From assembly GCA_947481635.1 (NCBI GenBank), contig CANKHJ010000026.1, positions 1-35,633 of the forward strand: a DNA stretch of 35,633 nt, written 5' to 3'. Shown in pieces: positions 1 through 7,890 of the stretch (position 1 is the first letter of the stretch; the number at the start of each line of letters is the position of its first letter). Origin of the DNA: Bradyrhizobiaceae bacterium (GTDB taxonomy: Bacteria; Pseudomonadota; Alphaproteobacteria; Rhizobiales; Xanthobacteraceae). The translations under genes and the position numbers were made by a program. The notes beneath the pieces are model-generated. The model saw only the letters and a list, made by a program, of their open reading frames with translations. It did no database searches and was not told the DNA's origin.

Positions 1-511
1 AAGGCCGGATCTGGTCGTCGGTGAAGCCGTACTTGACCCTCAGGAATGGCCAATAGGTGGTGCGTCCACCGGCTGCGATCAGCACCGGCTTGCCCTTCAA
101 GGCGGCCAGCGTGTCGTTGCCGACGCCGGGATGCGACATCAGGACCTGCGGATCCTTCTGGAACATCGAGCCGATGCACAGGAAGGGCAAGCCTTCCCGG
201 GCGTAGTTGATAGCCTCGAATGCGTTCGACATGATCATGTCGACGCGGCCGCCGAGCATCAGCGTCGACGGATTCTGCTGCGGGCCGCCCATCCTGATCT
301 CGGCGTCGATGCCGTATTTCTTGTAAATGCCGTTCGCGACCGCCTGGTAGAAGCCGCCATGTTCGGCCTGGGCGCGCCAATTGGTCTGGTAGCTCACCTT
401 GTCGAGCGTCTGTGCGCTGACGCGCGCGCCCGGAACCAGCGTGAGAGCGGCGGCGCTGCCCATCAGGCCGAGCGCGCGGCGGCGATTGATCCGGTATTTC
501 ATCATGGTCAT
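1..511 (-). CDS. ABC transporter substrate-binding protein, NMT1/SsuA-like (partial, 3' end outside window)
   Basis: A reverse-strand frame open from 511 to the window edge encodes the first 170 residues of a periplasmic binding protein. ATG at 511 is chosen because AGGGAG lies six bases upstream; ATGs at 505 and 502 are weaker. The start reads MTMMKYRINRRRALGLMG, then an alanine-rich hydrophobic run ending near VSAQ. This is a signal peptide with a twin-arginine-like RRR motif, so Tat export is possible. The mature part has the NMT1/THI5 pattern: YQTNWRAQAEHGGFYQA, LGGRVDM, FQKDPQVLMSHP and KYGFTDDQIRP. The same landmarks occur in order in the protein at 6445-7440, so the two are paralogues. 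The family binds small organic ligands (sulfonates, pyrimidine precursors, aromatics); the ligand here is unknown. No permease or ATPase is visible, though they could lie to the left. Confidence 0.88.
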   Translation of the reverse strand, partial: MTMMKYRINRRRALGLMGSAAALTLVPGARVSAQTLDKVSYQTNWRAQAEHGGFYQAVANGIYKKYGIDAEIRMGGPQQNPSTLMLGGRVDMIMSNAFEAINYAREGLPFLCIGSMFQKDPQVLMSHPGVGNDTLAALKGKPVLIAAGGRTTYWPFLRVKYGFTDDQIRP

Positions 512-778
512 GACTGACTCCCTGGCGTCTGTGCCCGGCGGGTCCCCCGAGGCATCCTATCCGGCCTTGCAACACCCGTGCCGACAGCGGATCGCAAATA
601 TTGGACACATCGCCGCCGGACGGCGGTCGCTGCCTATCTTTAAGGCAGTTGTGCGTTCAGACTGCACCGGTTTGGCGGATCTGTCCGGAACCGGTTCTGT
701 GCTGTGTCAGGGTGACCGGTATGGTTCTTGCTCAGTTTCCGGGCACCGGATCATTCTCCCGGGCCCAGGGGGCTGCGT
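512..778. promoter_or_regulatory. Divergent intergenic region between binding protein and FAD oxidase
   Basis: This 267-base stretch separates two divergently transcribed genes and must carry both promoters. I see no convincing coding sequence. It contains a perfect 10-bp palindrome GAACCGGTTC at 688-697, about 80 bases before the oxidase start, which could be an operator half or chance. I could not place -35/-10 boxes with confidence. Confidence 0.3.
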
Positions 779-2161
779 ATGACTGCTTCGCGTCTTGCCG
801 TTCGGGACTCTACGACCGGGCGATATGACATCGCCGGGTTCCTCGCCGCCATCGGCGACGTGCCCGTGGTCACCGATTCCCAGATCGTGCGGCGGCGTTC
901 GCGCGATTTCTTCTGGTACAGCCCGATCCTCAACGAGACGCTGAACGGCAAGTCCGCCGATGTGATGGTGGTGCCGCGCGACGAGGCGGACATCGTGCGC
1001 GTCGCGGCGGCCTGTGCGCGTTTGCGCATTCCGTTGACGGTGCGGGCGGGGGGAACCGGAAATTACGGCCAGATGGTTCCGCTGGAAGGTGGCGTACTGC
1101 TCGACATCAACGGCCTCAACGCCATCGAGTGGCAGCGCGGCAGCGTCGTGCGGGTCCAGGCCGGTGCCAAGATGCATGATCTCGACGCGGCGTTGCGTCC
1201 CTCGGGCTACGAACAGCGCATGCATCCCTCGACCAAGCGCACCGCCACGATCGGCGGCTTTATCGCCGGCGGCTCCGGCGGCGTCGGCTCGATCACCTAT
1301 GGCGGGTTGCGCGAACCGGGAAACCTTCTGGCAGCACGCGTGGTCACCCTCGAAGAGGAGCCGCGGGTTCTCGAATTGCGCGGCGATGCGGTCCAGACCA
1401 TCAACCATGCCTACGGCACCAACGGCATCATCACCGCGCTCGAATTGCCTCTGGCGCCGGCCTGGCCGTGGATCGACGTGGTGATCGCGTTCGACGATTT
1501 CTTCGACGCCGTCGGCTTCAGCCATAAGCTGGCGCTCGCCGACGGCATCGTGAAGAAGCTGATCACGCCGATGATCTGGCCGATTCCGAATTACTTCGGT
1601 CCGATGAAGAAATATTGCCCCGAGGGCAAGAGCGTGATCTTCGCGATGATCGCGCAGCATTCGATGGAGAGCTTCAAGGTGCTGCTCGGCAATGCCGGGA
1701 CCGTCACCTTTGAACAGCCGGTCGACGAGTCGCCCGGTTCCGTGCCGCTATATGAATACACCTGGAACCACACCACGCTGCAATGGCTGAAGCAGGATCG
1801 CTCGATCACCTATCTCCAATGCCTGATGCCGCATGACCGCATGATCGAATCGGTTCGCAAGATGTGGGCGATGTTTCCCGATGAAGTCTTGCCGCACCTG
1901 GAGCTCGTCCGGTTCAACGGCCGCGTGACCTGTTCTTCCCTGCCGATCGTCCGCTACACCACGGCCGAACGCCTGAACGAGATCATCGCGCTGCATGAGC
2001 AGCACGGCATTTTCATCGCCAATCCGCACGTCTTCACGCTTGAAGACGGCACGCGCCACAAGAGCAGCGACGCCGACCAATACGGGTTCAAGACCGAGGC
2101 CGATCCCTATGGCCTGCTCAATCCCGGAAAGATGCGCAGCTACGTCCCGGTGAAGACCTGA
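779..2161 (+). CDS. FAD-binding oxidoreductase (GlcD/PCMH type)
   Basis: The 460-residue protein has a PCMH-type FAD-binding domain at about residues 60-210. Its signature is VRAGGTGNYGQMVPLEGGV (residues 88-106), the counterpart of the R-G-G-G-T pyrophosphate loop in glycolate and lactate oxidases. GGFIAGGSGGVGSITYGG follows at 159-176. The C-terminal part is longer and less recognisable, and ends in a typical LLNPGKM-like motif. I chose ATG at 779 because AGGGGG sits six bases upstream; a TTG at 728 would add 17 unconvincing residues. Such enzymes oxidise 2-hydroxy acids, aldoses or aryl alcohols with FAD; the substrate is unknown. No cysteine-rich Fe-S domain is present, so it is GlcD-like without a GlcF part. 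It is probably co-transcribed with the creatininase-family gene 62 bases downstream. Confidence 0.88.
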   Translation: MTASRLAVRDSTTGRYDIAGFLAAIGDVPVVTDSQIVRRRSRDFFWYSPILNETLNGKSADVMVVPRDEADIVRVAAACARLRIPLTVRAGGTGNYGQMVPLEGGVLLDINGLNAIEWQRGSVVRVQAGAKMHDLDAALRPSGYEQRMHPSTKRTATIGGFIAGGSGGVGSITYGGLREPGNLLAARVVTLEEEPRVLELRGDAVQTINHAYGTNGIITALELPLAPAWPWIDVVIAFDDFFDAVGFSHKLALADGIVKKLITPMIWPIPNYFGPMKKYCPEGKSVIFAMIAQHSMESFKVLLGNAGTVTFEQPVDESPGSVPLYEYTWNHTTLQWLKQDRSITYLQCLMPHDRMIESVRKMWAMFPDEVLPHLELVRFNGRVTCSSLPIVRYTTAERLNEIIALHEQHGIFIANPHVFTLEDGTRHKSSDADQYGFKTEADPYGLLNPGKMRSYVPVKT

Positions 2162-2223
2162 TTCGGCTGCTCTATGTATATTGCCGCCGCGATGGCCCAT
2201 TTCTGATTTGACCGGAGGATGTT

Positions 2224-3012
2224 TTGCGCAAGCATTATTGGAGCGACCTGACCAGCCCCGAATTCGTCGGTCTCGATCCGGAGACCACGATCGTGGTGCT
2301 TCCGATCGCGGCGATCGAGCAGCACGGCCCGCATCTCGCGGTCTCGACCGACACCGTCATCAACAACGGCATGATTGACGAACTGCTCAAACGGCTGCCC
2401 GACGACCTGTCGATCCTGATCCTGCCGACGCAGACGATCGGCAAGTCGAACGAACACCTGCGTTCGCCCGGCACGATCACCTTCTCGGCGGAAACCGCGT
2501 TGCGCGCCTGGGTGGAAATCGGCGAGTCAGTGCACCGCGCCGGCCTGCGCAAGATCGTGCTGGTGAATTCGCATGGCGGCAATGTCGACCTGATCAGCAT
2601 CGTAACGCGCGAGTTGCGCGTCCGCTTGCAGATGCTGGCGGTCGCGACCCATTGGGGCCGGCTCGGCAATCCGCCCGGGCTCTATACCGACGAGGAGGAG
2701 AAGGTCGGCATTCACGCCGGCGACGTCGAGACCTCGCTGATGCTGTATTTCAGGCCCGACCTTGTCCGGATGGACAAGGCGGCCAATTTCGCGCCGAGCA
2801 CGATCGCGATCTCGAAGGAATTCGCGCTGCTGCGTCCGATCGGCAGCCACGCCTTCGGCTGGATCGCGCAGGACCTGCACGCGGCGGGAGCCGCGGGCGA
2901 CGCGTCGCTCGGCACCGCCGAAAAAGGCCGCGCGACCGCGGAACTGCGCGCCAACCAGTTCGTCAAGCTGTTGCGCGACGTGCGCGATTTCTCGCTCAAT
3001 CGGTTGGCGTAG
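2224..3012 (+). CDS. Creatininase-family amidohydrolase
   Basis: The 262-residue protein carries the creatininase-family metal motifs: LPIAAIEQHGPHL with Glu32 and His34, Asp43 in STDT, NSHGGN with His117, and HAGDVETS with His164 and Glu169. The family (creatinine amidohydrolase, FAPy deformylase, mycofactocin MftE and others) hydrolyses amide or lactam bonds with two metal ions in the cytoplasm. The start is TTG at 2224, supported by GGAGG five bases upstream. An ATG at 2219 is in another frame and meets no family match. It follows the FAD oxidase by 62 bases on the same strand. With the deaminase-like and RidA genes nearby, a role in opening or deacylating a nitrogen compound is plausible but not demonstrated. 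Confidence 0.92.
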   Translation: MRKHYWSDLTSPEFVGLDPETTIVVLPIAAIEQHGPHLAVSTDTVINNGMIDELLKRLPDDLSILILPTQTIGKSNEHLRSPGTITFSAETALRAWVEIGESVHRAGLRKIVLVNSHGGNVDLISIVTRELRVRLQMLAVATHWGRLGNPPGLYTDEEEKVGIHAGDVETSLMLYFRPDLVRMDKAANFAPSTIAISKEFALLRPIGSHAFGWIAQDLHAAGAAGDASLGTAEKGRATAELRANQFVKLLRDVRDFSLNRLA

Positions 3013-3032
3013 CTGGCAAATAACACTCTCGG

Positions 3033-3155
3033 TGTCATGCCCCGCCAACGGGTCGGCGCTTCGCGCCGCCCGATGACAGGCTCCAGCGGGGCATCCAGTA
3101 TTCCGTGACCTATCGATAGGACACGGAGTACTGGACCCCCGCTTTCGCGAGGGTG
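3033..3155. repeat. Intergenic palindromic (REP/RPE-like) element
   Basis: Between the convergent creatininase and amidohydrolase genes lies a mosaic of inverted repeats. One stem pairs CCAGTATTCCGTG (3095-3107) with CACGGAGTACTGG (3122-3134), with one mismatch. It extends outward through GCGGGG/CCCCCGC, and its loop contains the palindrome CTATCGATAG. A second small hairpin GGCGC-TTC-GCGCC precedes it. The GTCATGCC...CATCCAGTA...TACTGGACCCCCGC layout resembles palindromic elements common in Bradyrhizobium-type genomes. It sits where both genes end, so it may also stop transcription in both directions. Confidence 0.65.
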
Positions 3156-3176
3156 ACCAGCGTGGTTGGGTTTGCA

Positions 3177-4604
3177 CTACGCCGTCGCCGCCCGCCCAGC
3201 CTCGAGCACCGGCTTCGCATAAAGATGATCGAGCTCGCGATAATCCGGCAATGTCGTGTCGATCTGCTTGCCGTTGACCAGCACGACGCGGTCCGATTGC
3301 GGGCGGCTCATCAATTCCTGGAACGAGCGCGCGCGGGTCAGCACCAGGTCCGCCGGTTCGCCGGCCGTGATCCGACAGAGTTTCGGAAGCCCCATATGCT
3401 CGGCTGACGCGGCGCCAAACATGCGCGCCCAGGGCCGGTCCGAATGGTCGAAATGGAGGATGCGCGTCGCCTCGCGGAACACTTCCATCATGTCGAGATC
3501 GCCATAGGCATGGAACGGGTCGCGGGTATTGTCGCTGGAGACCATCACCCGCACACCGGCGGTGTCGAGTTCATGCAGCGGCGCGACGCCGCGCAGGCGC
3601 GGCGTGCGCATCGCCTTGCGGTCCTGCAGATACATGTTCACCATCGGCAGCGACACGATCGCCACGTCGGCTTCCGCGAGCTTGCCGGCGATCCGCTTGA
3701 AATCTTCCTCCGAGGCGAGCGCCAGCGAACAGCAATGGCCGCACAGCACGCGCCCCTTGAACTTGTGGCGCAACGCGGCGTCGGCGATCCGCTCCAGGCT
3801 GACCGCGTCGGGCGCGCAGCTTTCGTCGACATGCAGGTCGAGCTCCAGCCCGCGCGCGGCGGCCATTTCGAACAGCTTATCGAGCACCGCGTCTATCTTC
3901 GGGCTCAGCTTCTCGCCCATGTAAGTGACGCCGCCCATGATGCCGCCGTGGCGCTCCACGATGTCGGCCAGCGCGCGGAATTGCGGCTCATCGTCGATCG
4001 CGATGTCCGCCGGGAACAGCGCCGACGCCTGCAGCGCGATCCGGCCCTTCCAGGCCTCGCGCATCTCCGCAAATACCGGGAACGAGATCGCGGCCTGCCT
4101 GCCGAGCGAGTCGAGATGGGTGCGGATCGCGGCGGTGCCGTGCGCATAGGCGCAGCGCAGCGAGAAATCCATGCGCTCGCGGACATCGTCAGCGACCCAG
4201 CGCGTTTCGCGGTCGGCCATCACGGCGCCGCGTGCGCCGTCCGGCGTGCCATCCGGGTTCGCGGCGCGAGGCCAGATGTGGCCCTTGTCGAGATGGGTGT
4301 GGACGTCGACAAAGCGCGGCAGCACGATCCCGTCGCTCAGGTCGACCGTCGGTAGGTCCGCCGCCACGGGAAACGATCCCGGCGCCCCGAACATCGAGAC
4401 CTTCGTGCCGTCGACGACGATTTCGCAGGGCGTCAGCCGGTCGGCATCGCCGGTGTCCTGGAGGGCGGGGGCCAGGTCGACCGGCACGCGCGCATTGATG
4501 ATCCGATAGGCCGCCGTGGCCGGAACCGTCAGGAACGAACGGGCGCGGTTGCCGTGCGGGCTGGCGGGAGACGCCGGAGCGTGAGGGACGGGCGTCAGGG
4601 TCAT
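3177..4604 (-). CDS. Amidohydrolase, cytosine deaminase (CodA)-like
   Basis: The 475-residue protein matches the CodA branch of the amidohydrolase superfamily. Metal and catalytic residues are visible in order: VHTHLDKGH with His102 and His104, DLHVDES with His258 and Glu261 (the CodA HxxE proton shuttle), CGHCC with His290, and SSDN with Asp358. Known members deaminate cytosine, isoguanine or other N-heterocycles in the cytoplasm. The protein has an N-terminal extension of about 35 residues rich in Pro/Ala compared with typical CodA. I chose ATG at 4604 because GGAG lies six bases upstream; a GTG at 4616 in the same frame would overlap that site. It is transcribed alone on the minus strand, divergent from RidA, with which it may share a regulatory region. 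Confidence 0.9.
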   Translation of the reverse strand: MTLTPVPHAPASPASPHGNRARSFLTVPATAAYRIINARVPVDLAPALQDTGDADRLTPCEIVVDGTKVSMFGAPGSFPVAADLPTVDLSDGIVLPRFVDVHTHLDKGHIWPRAANPDGTPDGARGAVMADRETRWVADDVRERMDFSLRCAYAHGTAAIRTHLDSLGRQAAISFPVFAEMREAWKGRIALQASALFPADIAIDDEPQFRALADIVERHGGIMGGVTYMGEKLSPKIDAVLDKLFEMAAARGLELDLHVDESCAPDAVSLERIADAALRHKFKGRVLCGHCCSLALASEEDFKRIAGKLAEADVAIVSLPMVNMYLQDRKAMRTPRLRGVAPLHELDTAGVRVMVSSDNTRDPFHAYGDLDMMEVFREATRILHFDHSDRPWARMFGAASAEHMGLPKLCRITAGEPADLVLTRARSFQELMSRPQSDRVVLVNGKQIDTTLPDYRELDHLYAKPVLEAGRAATA

Positions 4605-4729
4605 CGAGAGCTCCACATTTTCACTGGCTGGCCCGGCGGTTGCATTGATAATGAACCAGCCGGAGTGCGGGTCTTATCCGCCGGTCCGGAGCTTGCAAGG
4701 CTGATGCCAGCGATCGAACAGGACGCCAA
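4605..4729. promoter_or_regulatory. Divergent promoter region with imperfect dyad
   Basis: These 125 bases separate the divergent deaminase-like and RidA genes. The AT-rich core CATTGATAATG (4643-4653) is a dyad with arms CATT/AATG. It extends imperfectly outward to GG..CC and could be an operator or contain a -10-like GATAAT. No regulator gene sits beside it. Confidence 0.22.
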
Positions 4730-5131
4730 ATGAACCGCGCCATCTCGCCACCCTCGATGCGCGCGCCGCTGGCGCGCTACAGCCACGCCGTGATGATACC
4801 ACCGAATGCACGCTGGTTGACCACGTCGGGGCAGCTCGGCGTCGCGCCCGACGGTTCGGTCCCGGACAGCGTCGAGGAGCAATGCGTGCTCTGTTTCGAA
4901 AACCTCAAAGCCATACTCGTTGCGGCGGAGATGACCTTCGCCGACGTGGTCCGTTTCAGCGCCTTCGTGACCGACCGCGCCTATTTCCCGATCTACGGCG
5001 CGGTGCGCGGCCGCTATGCCGTGGGTGATGCCTTCGCGTCGACCCTGGTCATCGTCTCGGGCTTCACGCTTCCCGAATTCAAGGTCGAGGTCGAGGTCAC
5101 CGCCGCGACCACGCGCCCGGCTGCCGCTTAA
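4730..5131 (+). CDS. RidA family protein (YjgF/YER057c/UK114)
   Basis: The 133-residue protein has the RidA fold pattern: an N-terminal SHAVMIPP strand, LTTSGQLGVAPDG near residues 30-42, the helix EEQCVLCFENLKAILVAA, and the trimer-interface segment FSAFVTDRAYFP. It ends in a VEVEVTAA strand. RidA proteins are cytoplasmic trimers that hydrolyse reactive enamines/imines; relatives in catabolic operons act on aminoacrylate-type or other deaminated intermediates. The terminal strand lacks the E-x-E-x-I-A ending of true RidA, and I do not see the expected Arg in the usual context, so this is a subfamily member rather than canonical RidA. It starts at ATG with AGGA five to six bases upstream, and leads the plus-strand group with the 2OG-type oxygenase and binding protein. 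Confidence 0.9.
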   Translation: MNRAISPPSMRAPLARYSHAVMIPPNARWLTTSGQLGVAPDGSVPDSVEEQCVLCFENLKAILVAAEMTFADVVRFSAFVTDRAYFPIYGAVRGRYAVGDAFASTLVIVSGFTLPEFKVEVEVTAATTRPAAA

Positions 5132-5199
5132 AGCCCGTCCTGCACACGTGTTGGCACCGGAATTGCAAGATTTCCAGCGTTACACTGGAGAGATTGCCG

Positions 5200-5379
5200 A
5201 TGTCCGAGACCGAACGCCTGCCGGAGTCCGATGCCGTGCATGAGGAGGCGCTCGCGGCCATGCTCGGACTGACCCTGTGGCGTGCCCAGGATGCATTGCC
5301 GGCGGCTACCGCCGAACAGGCGCCGCGCGGCGTCCTCGGCCGGCTTCCTCCGCTCGCATGGTCGCTGCTGATCCTGTGA
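5200..5379 (+). CDS. Possible small hypothetical protein (59 aa)
   Basis: An ATG at 5200 is preceded by GGAGAG with a seven-base spacer, and the frame stays open to a TGA at 5377-5379. The product is acidic at its start (MSETERLPESD) and ends in a hydrophobic stretch (LPPLAWSLLIL). I recognise no family. It lies in the 279-base gap between RidA and the oxygenase on the same strand, and a good ribosome site makes translation plausible. A chance open frame in GC-rich DNA is the main alternative. Confidence 0.4.
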   Translation: MSETERLPESDAVHEEALAAMLGLTLWRAQDALPAATAEQAPRGVLGRLPPLAWSLLIL

Positions 5380-5410
5380 CCTGACGCCGAACAAACCGGG
5401 AGATCTAACG

Positions 5411-6382
5411 ATGGCTGATCAGGCCGACATTCCTGTCGTGAGCCTTGCAGCTTTGCGCGGCGGCGGGGCCGCCGAAATCGACGCGGTCGCCGCCAAATTC
5501 GGCGCTGCGCTCGAAGACATCGGCTTCGTCACCATCGTCGATCACGGCGTCCCGACCGATGCGATCGAGACCGTCTATGCGCTGGCGCAGGAATTCTTCG
5601 ATCGCCCGGTCGAGCAGAAACTCGAATGCATGCTGCCGGAGAAGGCCAAGTCGACCGGCTATATCCCGATGGGCGCGGAGAGCGTCGCCGCAACGCTGAA
5701 TGGCGAAGAGGCGCCGGATCTCTGCGAGGCGCTGGTCTTCATCCCGCCGGAACAGGACGGCAAGGGCGGCCGCCGCAACATGTGGCCGGACGACTTCCCG
5801 CAATTGCAGATCGCGGTGTCCGACTATTTCACCAAGCTCGCGTCGCTGTCGCGCGATCTGTATCGGATCTCGGAGCTCGCGCTGGATCTGCCGCAAGGTT
5901 ATCTCGCGCCGTATTTCAACGACCCCGCCTTCACGCTGCGACTGGTGCGCTATCCCGAGCAGAAGGTCGCGCCGAAGCCCGGCCAGCTCCGCTACGGCGC
6001 GCATCACGACTATGGTGGGCTGACGATCCTGCATCAAGATTCCGCGCCGGGCGGCCTGCAGGTGTTCGACCGCGGCGGAACCTGGCGCGACGTTCCGCAC
6101 CGGCCCGGTGCGTTCATCATCAATGTCGGCGATCTGCTGTCGCGTTGGACCAACGATCGCTGGCGCTCGACCTTGCACCGCGTGGTCAATCCGCCGCGCG
6201 ACGTCAAAGGCCCGACCCAGCGCCTCTCGGTGGTGTTCTTCTCAGGACCGGACCGGAATTCCGAGATCCAGGTTCTGCCGAGCTGCGTGACGGACATGAA
6301 TCCCGCGAAATACGCCCCGGTCATTGCCGGCGACTATGTCCGCTCCAAGATCATGGCGTCGCACGATCTGCAGCGGCCTTAG
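5411..6382 (+). CDS. Isopenicillin N synthase-like 2-oxoglutarate/Fe(II)-dependent oxygenase
   Basis: The 323-residue protein has the DIOX_N domain at the start (IPVVSL; DIGFVTIVDHGVP at 36-48) and a C-terminal double-stranded beta-helix. The iron triad is complete: GAHHDYGGLT gives His198 and Asp200, and STLHRVV gives His256. RLSVVFF gives Arg271 and Ser273, which bind the 2-oxoglutarate carboxylate. The family hydroxylates or desaturates small molecules in the cytoplasm; thymine 7-hydroxylase and related bacterial enzymes have the same layout. ATG at 5411 follows GGGAG by eight bases. Its partner 62 bases downstream is a periplasmic binding protein, so the oxygenase probably acts on, or close to, the imported compound. 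The exact substrate cannot be read from the sequence. Confidence 0.92.
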   Translation: MADQADIPVVSLAALRGGGAAEIDAVAAKFGAALEDIGFVTIVDHGVPTDAIETVYALAQEFFDRPVEQKLECMLPEKAKSTGYIPMGAESVAATLNGEEAPDLCEALVFIPPEQDGKGGRRNMWPDDFPQLQIAVSDYFTKLASLSRDLYRISELALDLPQGYLAPYFNDPAFTLRLVRYPEQKVAPKPGQLRYGAHHDYGGLTILHQDSAPGGLQVFDRGGTWRDVPHRPGAFIINVGDLLSRWTNDRWRSTLHRVVNPPRDVKGPTQRLSVVFFSGPDRNSEIQVLPSCVTDMNPAKYAPVIAGDYVRSKIMASHDLQRP

Positions 6383-6444
6383 CACTGATCTGGAAGCGGC
6401 CCTCGGTTTGCATTTTGTTCAGGAACTTCATCGGAGAGACAATC

Positions 6445-7440
6445 ATGACACTTCATCTGTCCAGGCTGCGCGCGCTCCTCGCGGGAGGCGCGTTGTGCGC
6501 CGTGCTGGTTCCGGGCGCCGGACATGCCGCCGATAAATTCGTCTACGGGCTGAGCTGGCTGCCGCAGGCCGAGCATTGTGGATTCTTCCAGGCCAAAGCT
6601 AAGGGCTTTTACGAGGCGTCGGGTCTCGAAGTCGAGCTGTATCCCGGTGGTCCCGGCGTGAATATGGTGCAGCTGGTTGCGGCCGGGCGCGCCGACGCCG
6701 GCATGGGGACGGCGCTGACCACGCTGACGATGCGGTCACAGGAGATCGCGGGCGTCACGATCGGCGCTTTCCTGCAGAAGAGCCCGCAGACTTTGGTCGC
6801 GCATCCGGACCCGTCGCTGCAAAAACTCGAAGACCTCAAATCGCGCAAAATCTCGGTCGCGAATTTCTCGCGCACTCAGTTCTGGGTGTGGCTGAAGATG
6901 AAATACGGCTTCGAGGATTCGCAGCTTCGGCCCTACACCTATAATCCTTCAGCATTTGTCGCCGACAAGACCATGGTGCAGCAGGGCTACATCACCGAGG
7001 ACGAATTCTTCCTTGGCAAAGCACTCGGTGCCGCGCCAAAAACCTTCCTGCTCGCGGATTACGGCTATCCCGACCACGCAACCTCGGTCTTCATGATGGA
7101 GCCCGTGGTCGAGAAGAAGCGCGATGTCGTGAAGAAATTCATGGACGCCTCGATCAAGGGCTGGACCGAATGCATGCGCGGCGATCCCAAGCCCGCATTC
7201 GAGCTGATCAAGTCTGTCTCGCCCGAGCAGTCATTCGAACTGTCGCAATTCAAGATCGACCAGATGAAGAAACTCGAACTGGTCGAAGGCGGCGACGCGG
7301 CCAAGCTCGGCATCGGCGCCATGACCGACGAGAAGTGGAAGAGCATGTTCGACACGATGTCGGCCGGCGGCGTGTTCGAGAAGCCGTTCGACTATCGCAA
7401 GGCCTACAGCCTGGAATTCGTCAACAAGCCGAAGTCGTAG
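6445..7440 (+). CDS. ABC transporter substrate-binding protein, NMT1/SsuA-like
   Basis: The 331-residue protein starts with a Sec signal peptide: MTLHLSRLR, then a hydrophobic core, with cleavage probable after GHAA. The mature domain shows the NMT1/THI5 pattern: LSWLPQAEHCGFFQA, then LVAAGRADAGMG, LQKSPQTLVAHP and KYGFEDSQLRP. GYITEDEFFL follows in the second lobe. It is collinear with the partial protein at 1-511 and clearly a paralogue, but that one has a twin-arginine-like leader and this one does not. ATG at 6445 follows GGAGAG by six bases. It is the last gene of the RidA-oxygenase group. No ABC permease or ATPase gene accompanies it in the window, so it must use a transporter encoded elsewhere. 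Confidence 0.92.
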   Translation: MTLHLSRLRALLAGGALCAVLVPGAGHAADKFVYGLSWLPQAEHCGFFQAKAKGFYEASGLEVELYPGGPGVNMVQLVAAGRADAGMGTALTTLTMRSQEIAGVTIGAFLQKSPQTLVAHPDPSLQKLEDLKSRKISVANFSRTQFWVWLKMKYGFEDSQLRPYTYNPSAFVADKTMVQQGYITEDEFFLGKALGAAPKTFLLADYGYPDHATSVFMMEPVVEKKRDVVKKFMDASIKGWTECMRGDPKPAFELIKSVSPEQSFELSQFKIDQMKKLELVEGGDAAKLGIGAMTDEKWKSMFDTMSAGGVFEKPFDYRKAYSLEFVNKPKS

Positions 7441-7451
7441 AACATAACATC

Positions 7452-7883
7452 TTACGGCGTCGGCGCGGGCTGGAACAACAGCAGGTGCGTCCCATTCGGC
7501 AGCGGCGCCCAGAACGGGACGACCGGCAGCCCGACCCTGATGCGATCGAGATCGCAATGCACGATGTCGGCCATCACGTTGACACCGACATCGAGGGTCA
7601 CGGCGCCTAGAATATAGGGCTCGTGGCCGCGGAACGTCTCGGGCGCGCGCTGAACCACCGTGTAGGAGAAGATCGTGCCGCGGCCTGATACTTCGCGCCA
7701 TTCGAGGTCGCGGGTTCCGGTATAGATGCTGGTCGGGCGCGGATAGAATTGATAGCGCCCGGAGCCGCGGCAATATTGGATGACGACCTTCTTCTCGCGT
7801 GTCGCCTCCCAGAAGGGGCGAGAGAAGCTATAGGGCGCGACGTCGGGGCGGGGGACGCCGAGCGTATCGTTGGGCATTGTCAT
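7452..7883 (-). CDS. DUF35 / OB-fold protein with degenerate zinc ribbon (thiolase partner)
   Basis: The 143-residue protein has the two-part DUF35 layout: an N-terminal rubredoxin-like ribbon (about residues 36-62) and an OB fold (about 63-140; GRGTIFSYTVV, PYILGAVTLD). Normally the ribbon holds CxxC...CxxC. Here only Cys38 remains; the other positions read Ser41, Ser52 and Thr55 (CRGSG, then PRPTSIYTG), so zinc binding is probably lost. DUF35 proteins form complexes with thiolase-like or lipid-transfer proteins; ChsH2 with Ltp2 in steroid side-chain cleavage is the studied case. The thiolase-like gene ends seven bases upstream, giving the expected pairing. ATG at 7883 follows GAGG by five bases. 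It is the last gene of the minus-strand block and ends 11 bases from the convergent binding-protein gene. Confidence 0.87.
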   Translation of the reverse strand: MTMPNDTLGVPRPDVAPYSFSRPFWEATREKKVVIQYCRGSGRYQFYPRPTSIYTGTRDLEWREVSGRGTIFSYTVVQRAPETFRGHEPYILGAVTLDVGVNVMADIVHCDLDRIRVGLPVVPFWAPLPNGTHLLLFQPAPTP

Positions 7884-7890
7884 GACAGCC

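Noticed and set aside
5626-6444. A long in-frame extension upstream of the second NMT1-like protein
   Set aside because: It overlaps the 2OG-type oxygenase in another frame. The real start at 6445 has GGAGAG six bases upstream and begins a clear signal peptide.
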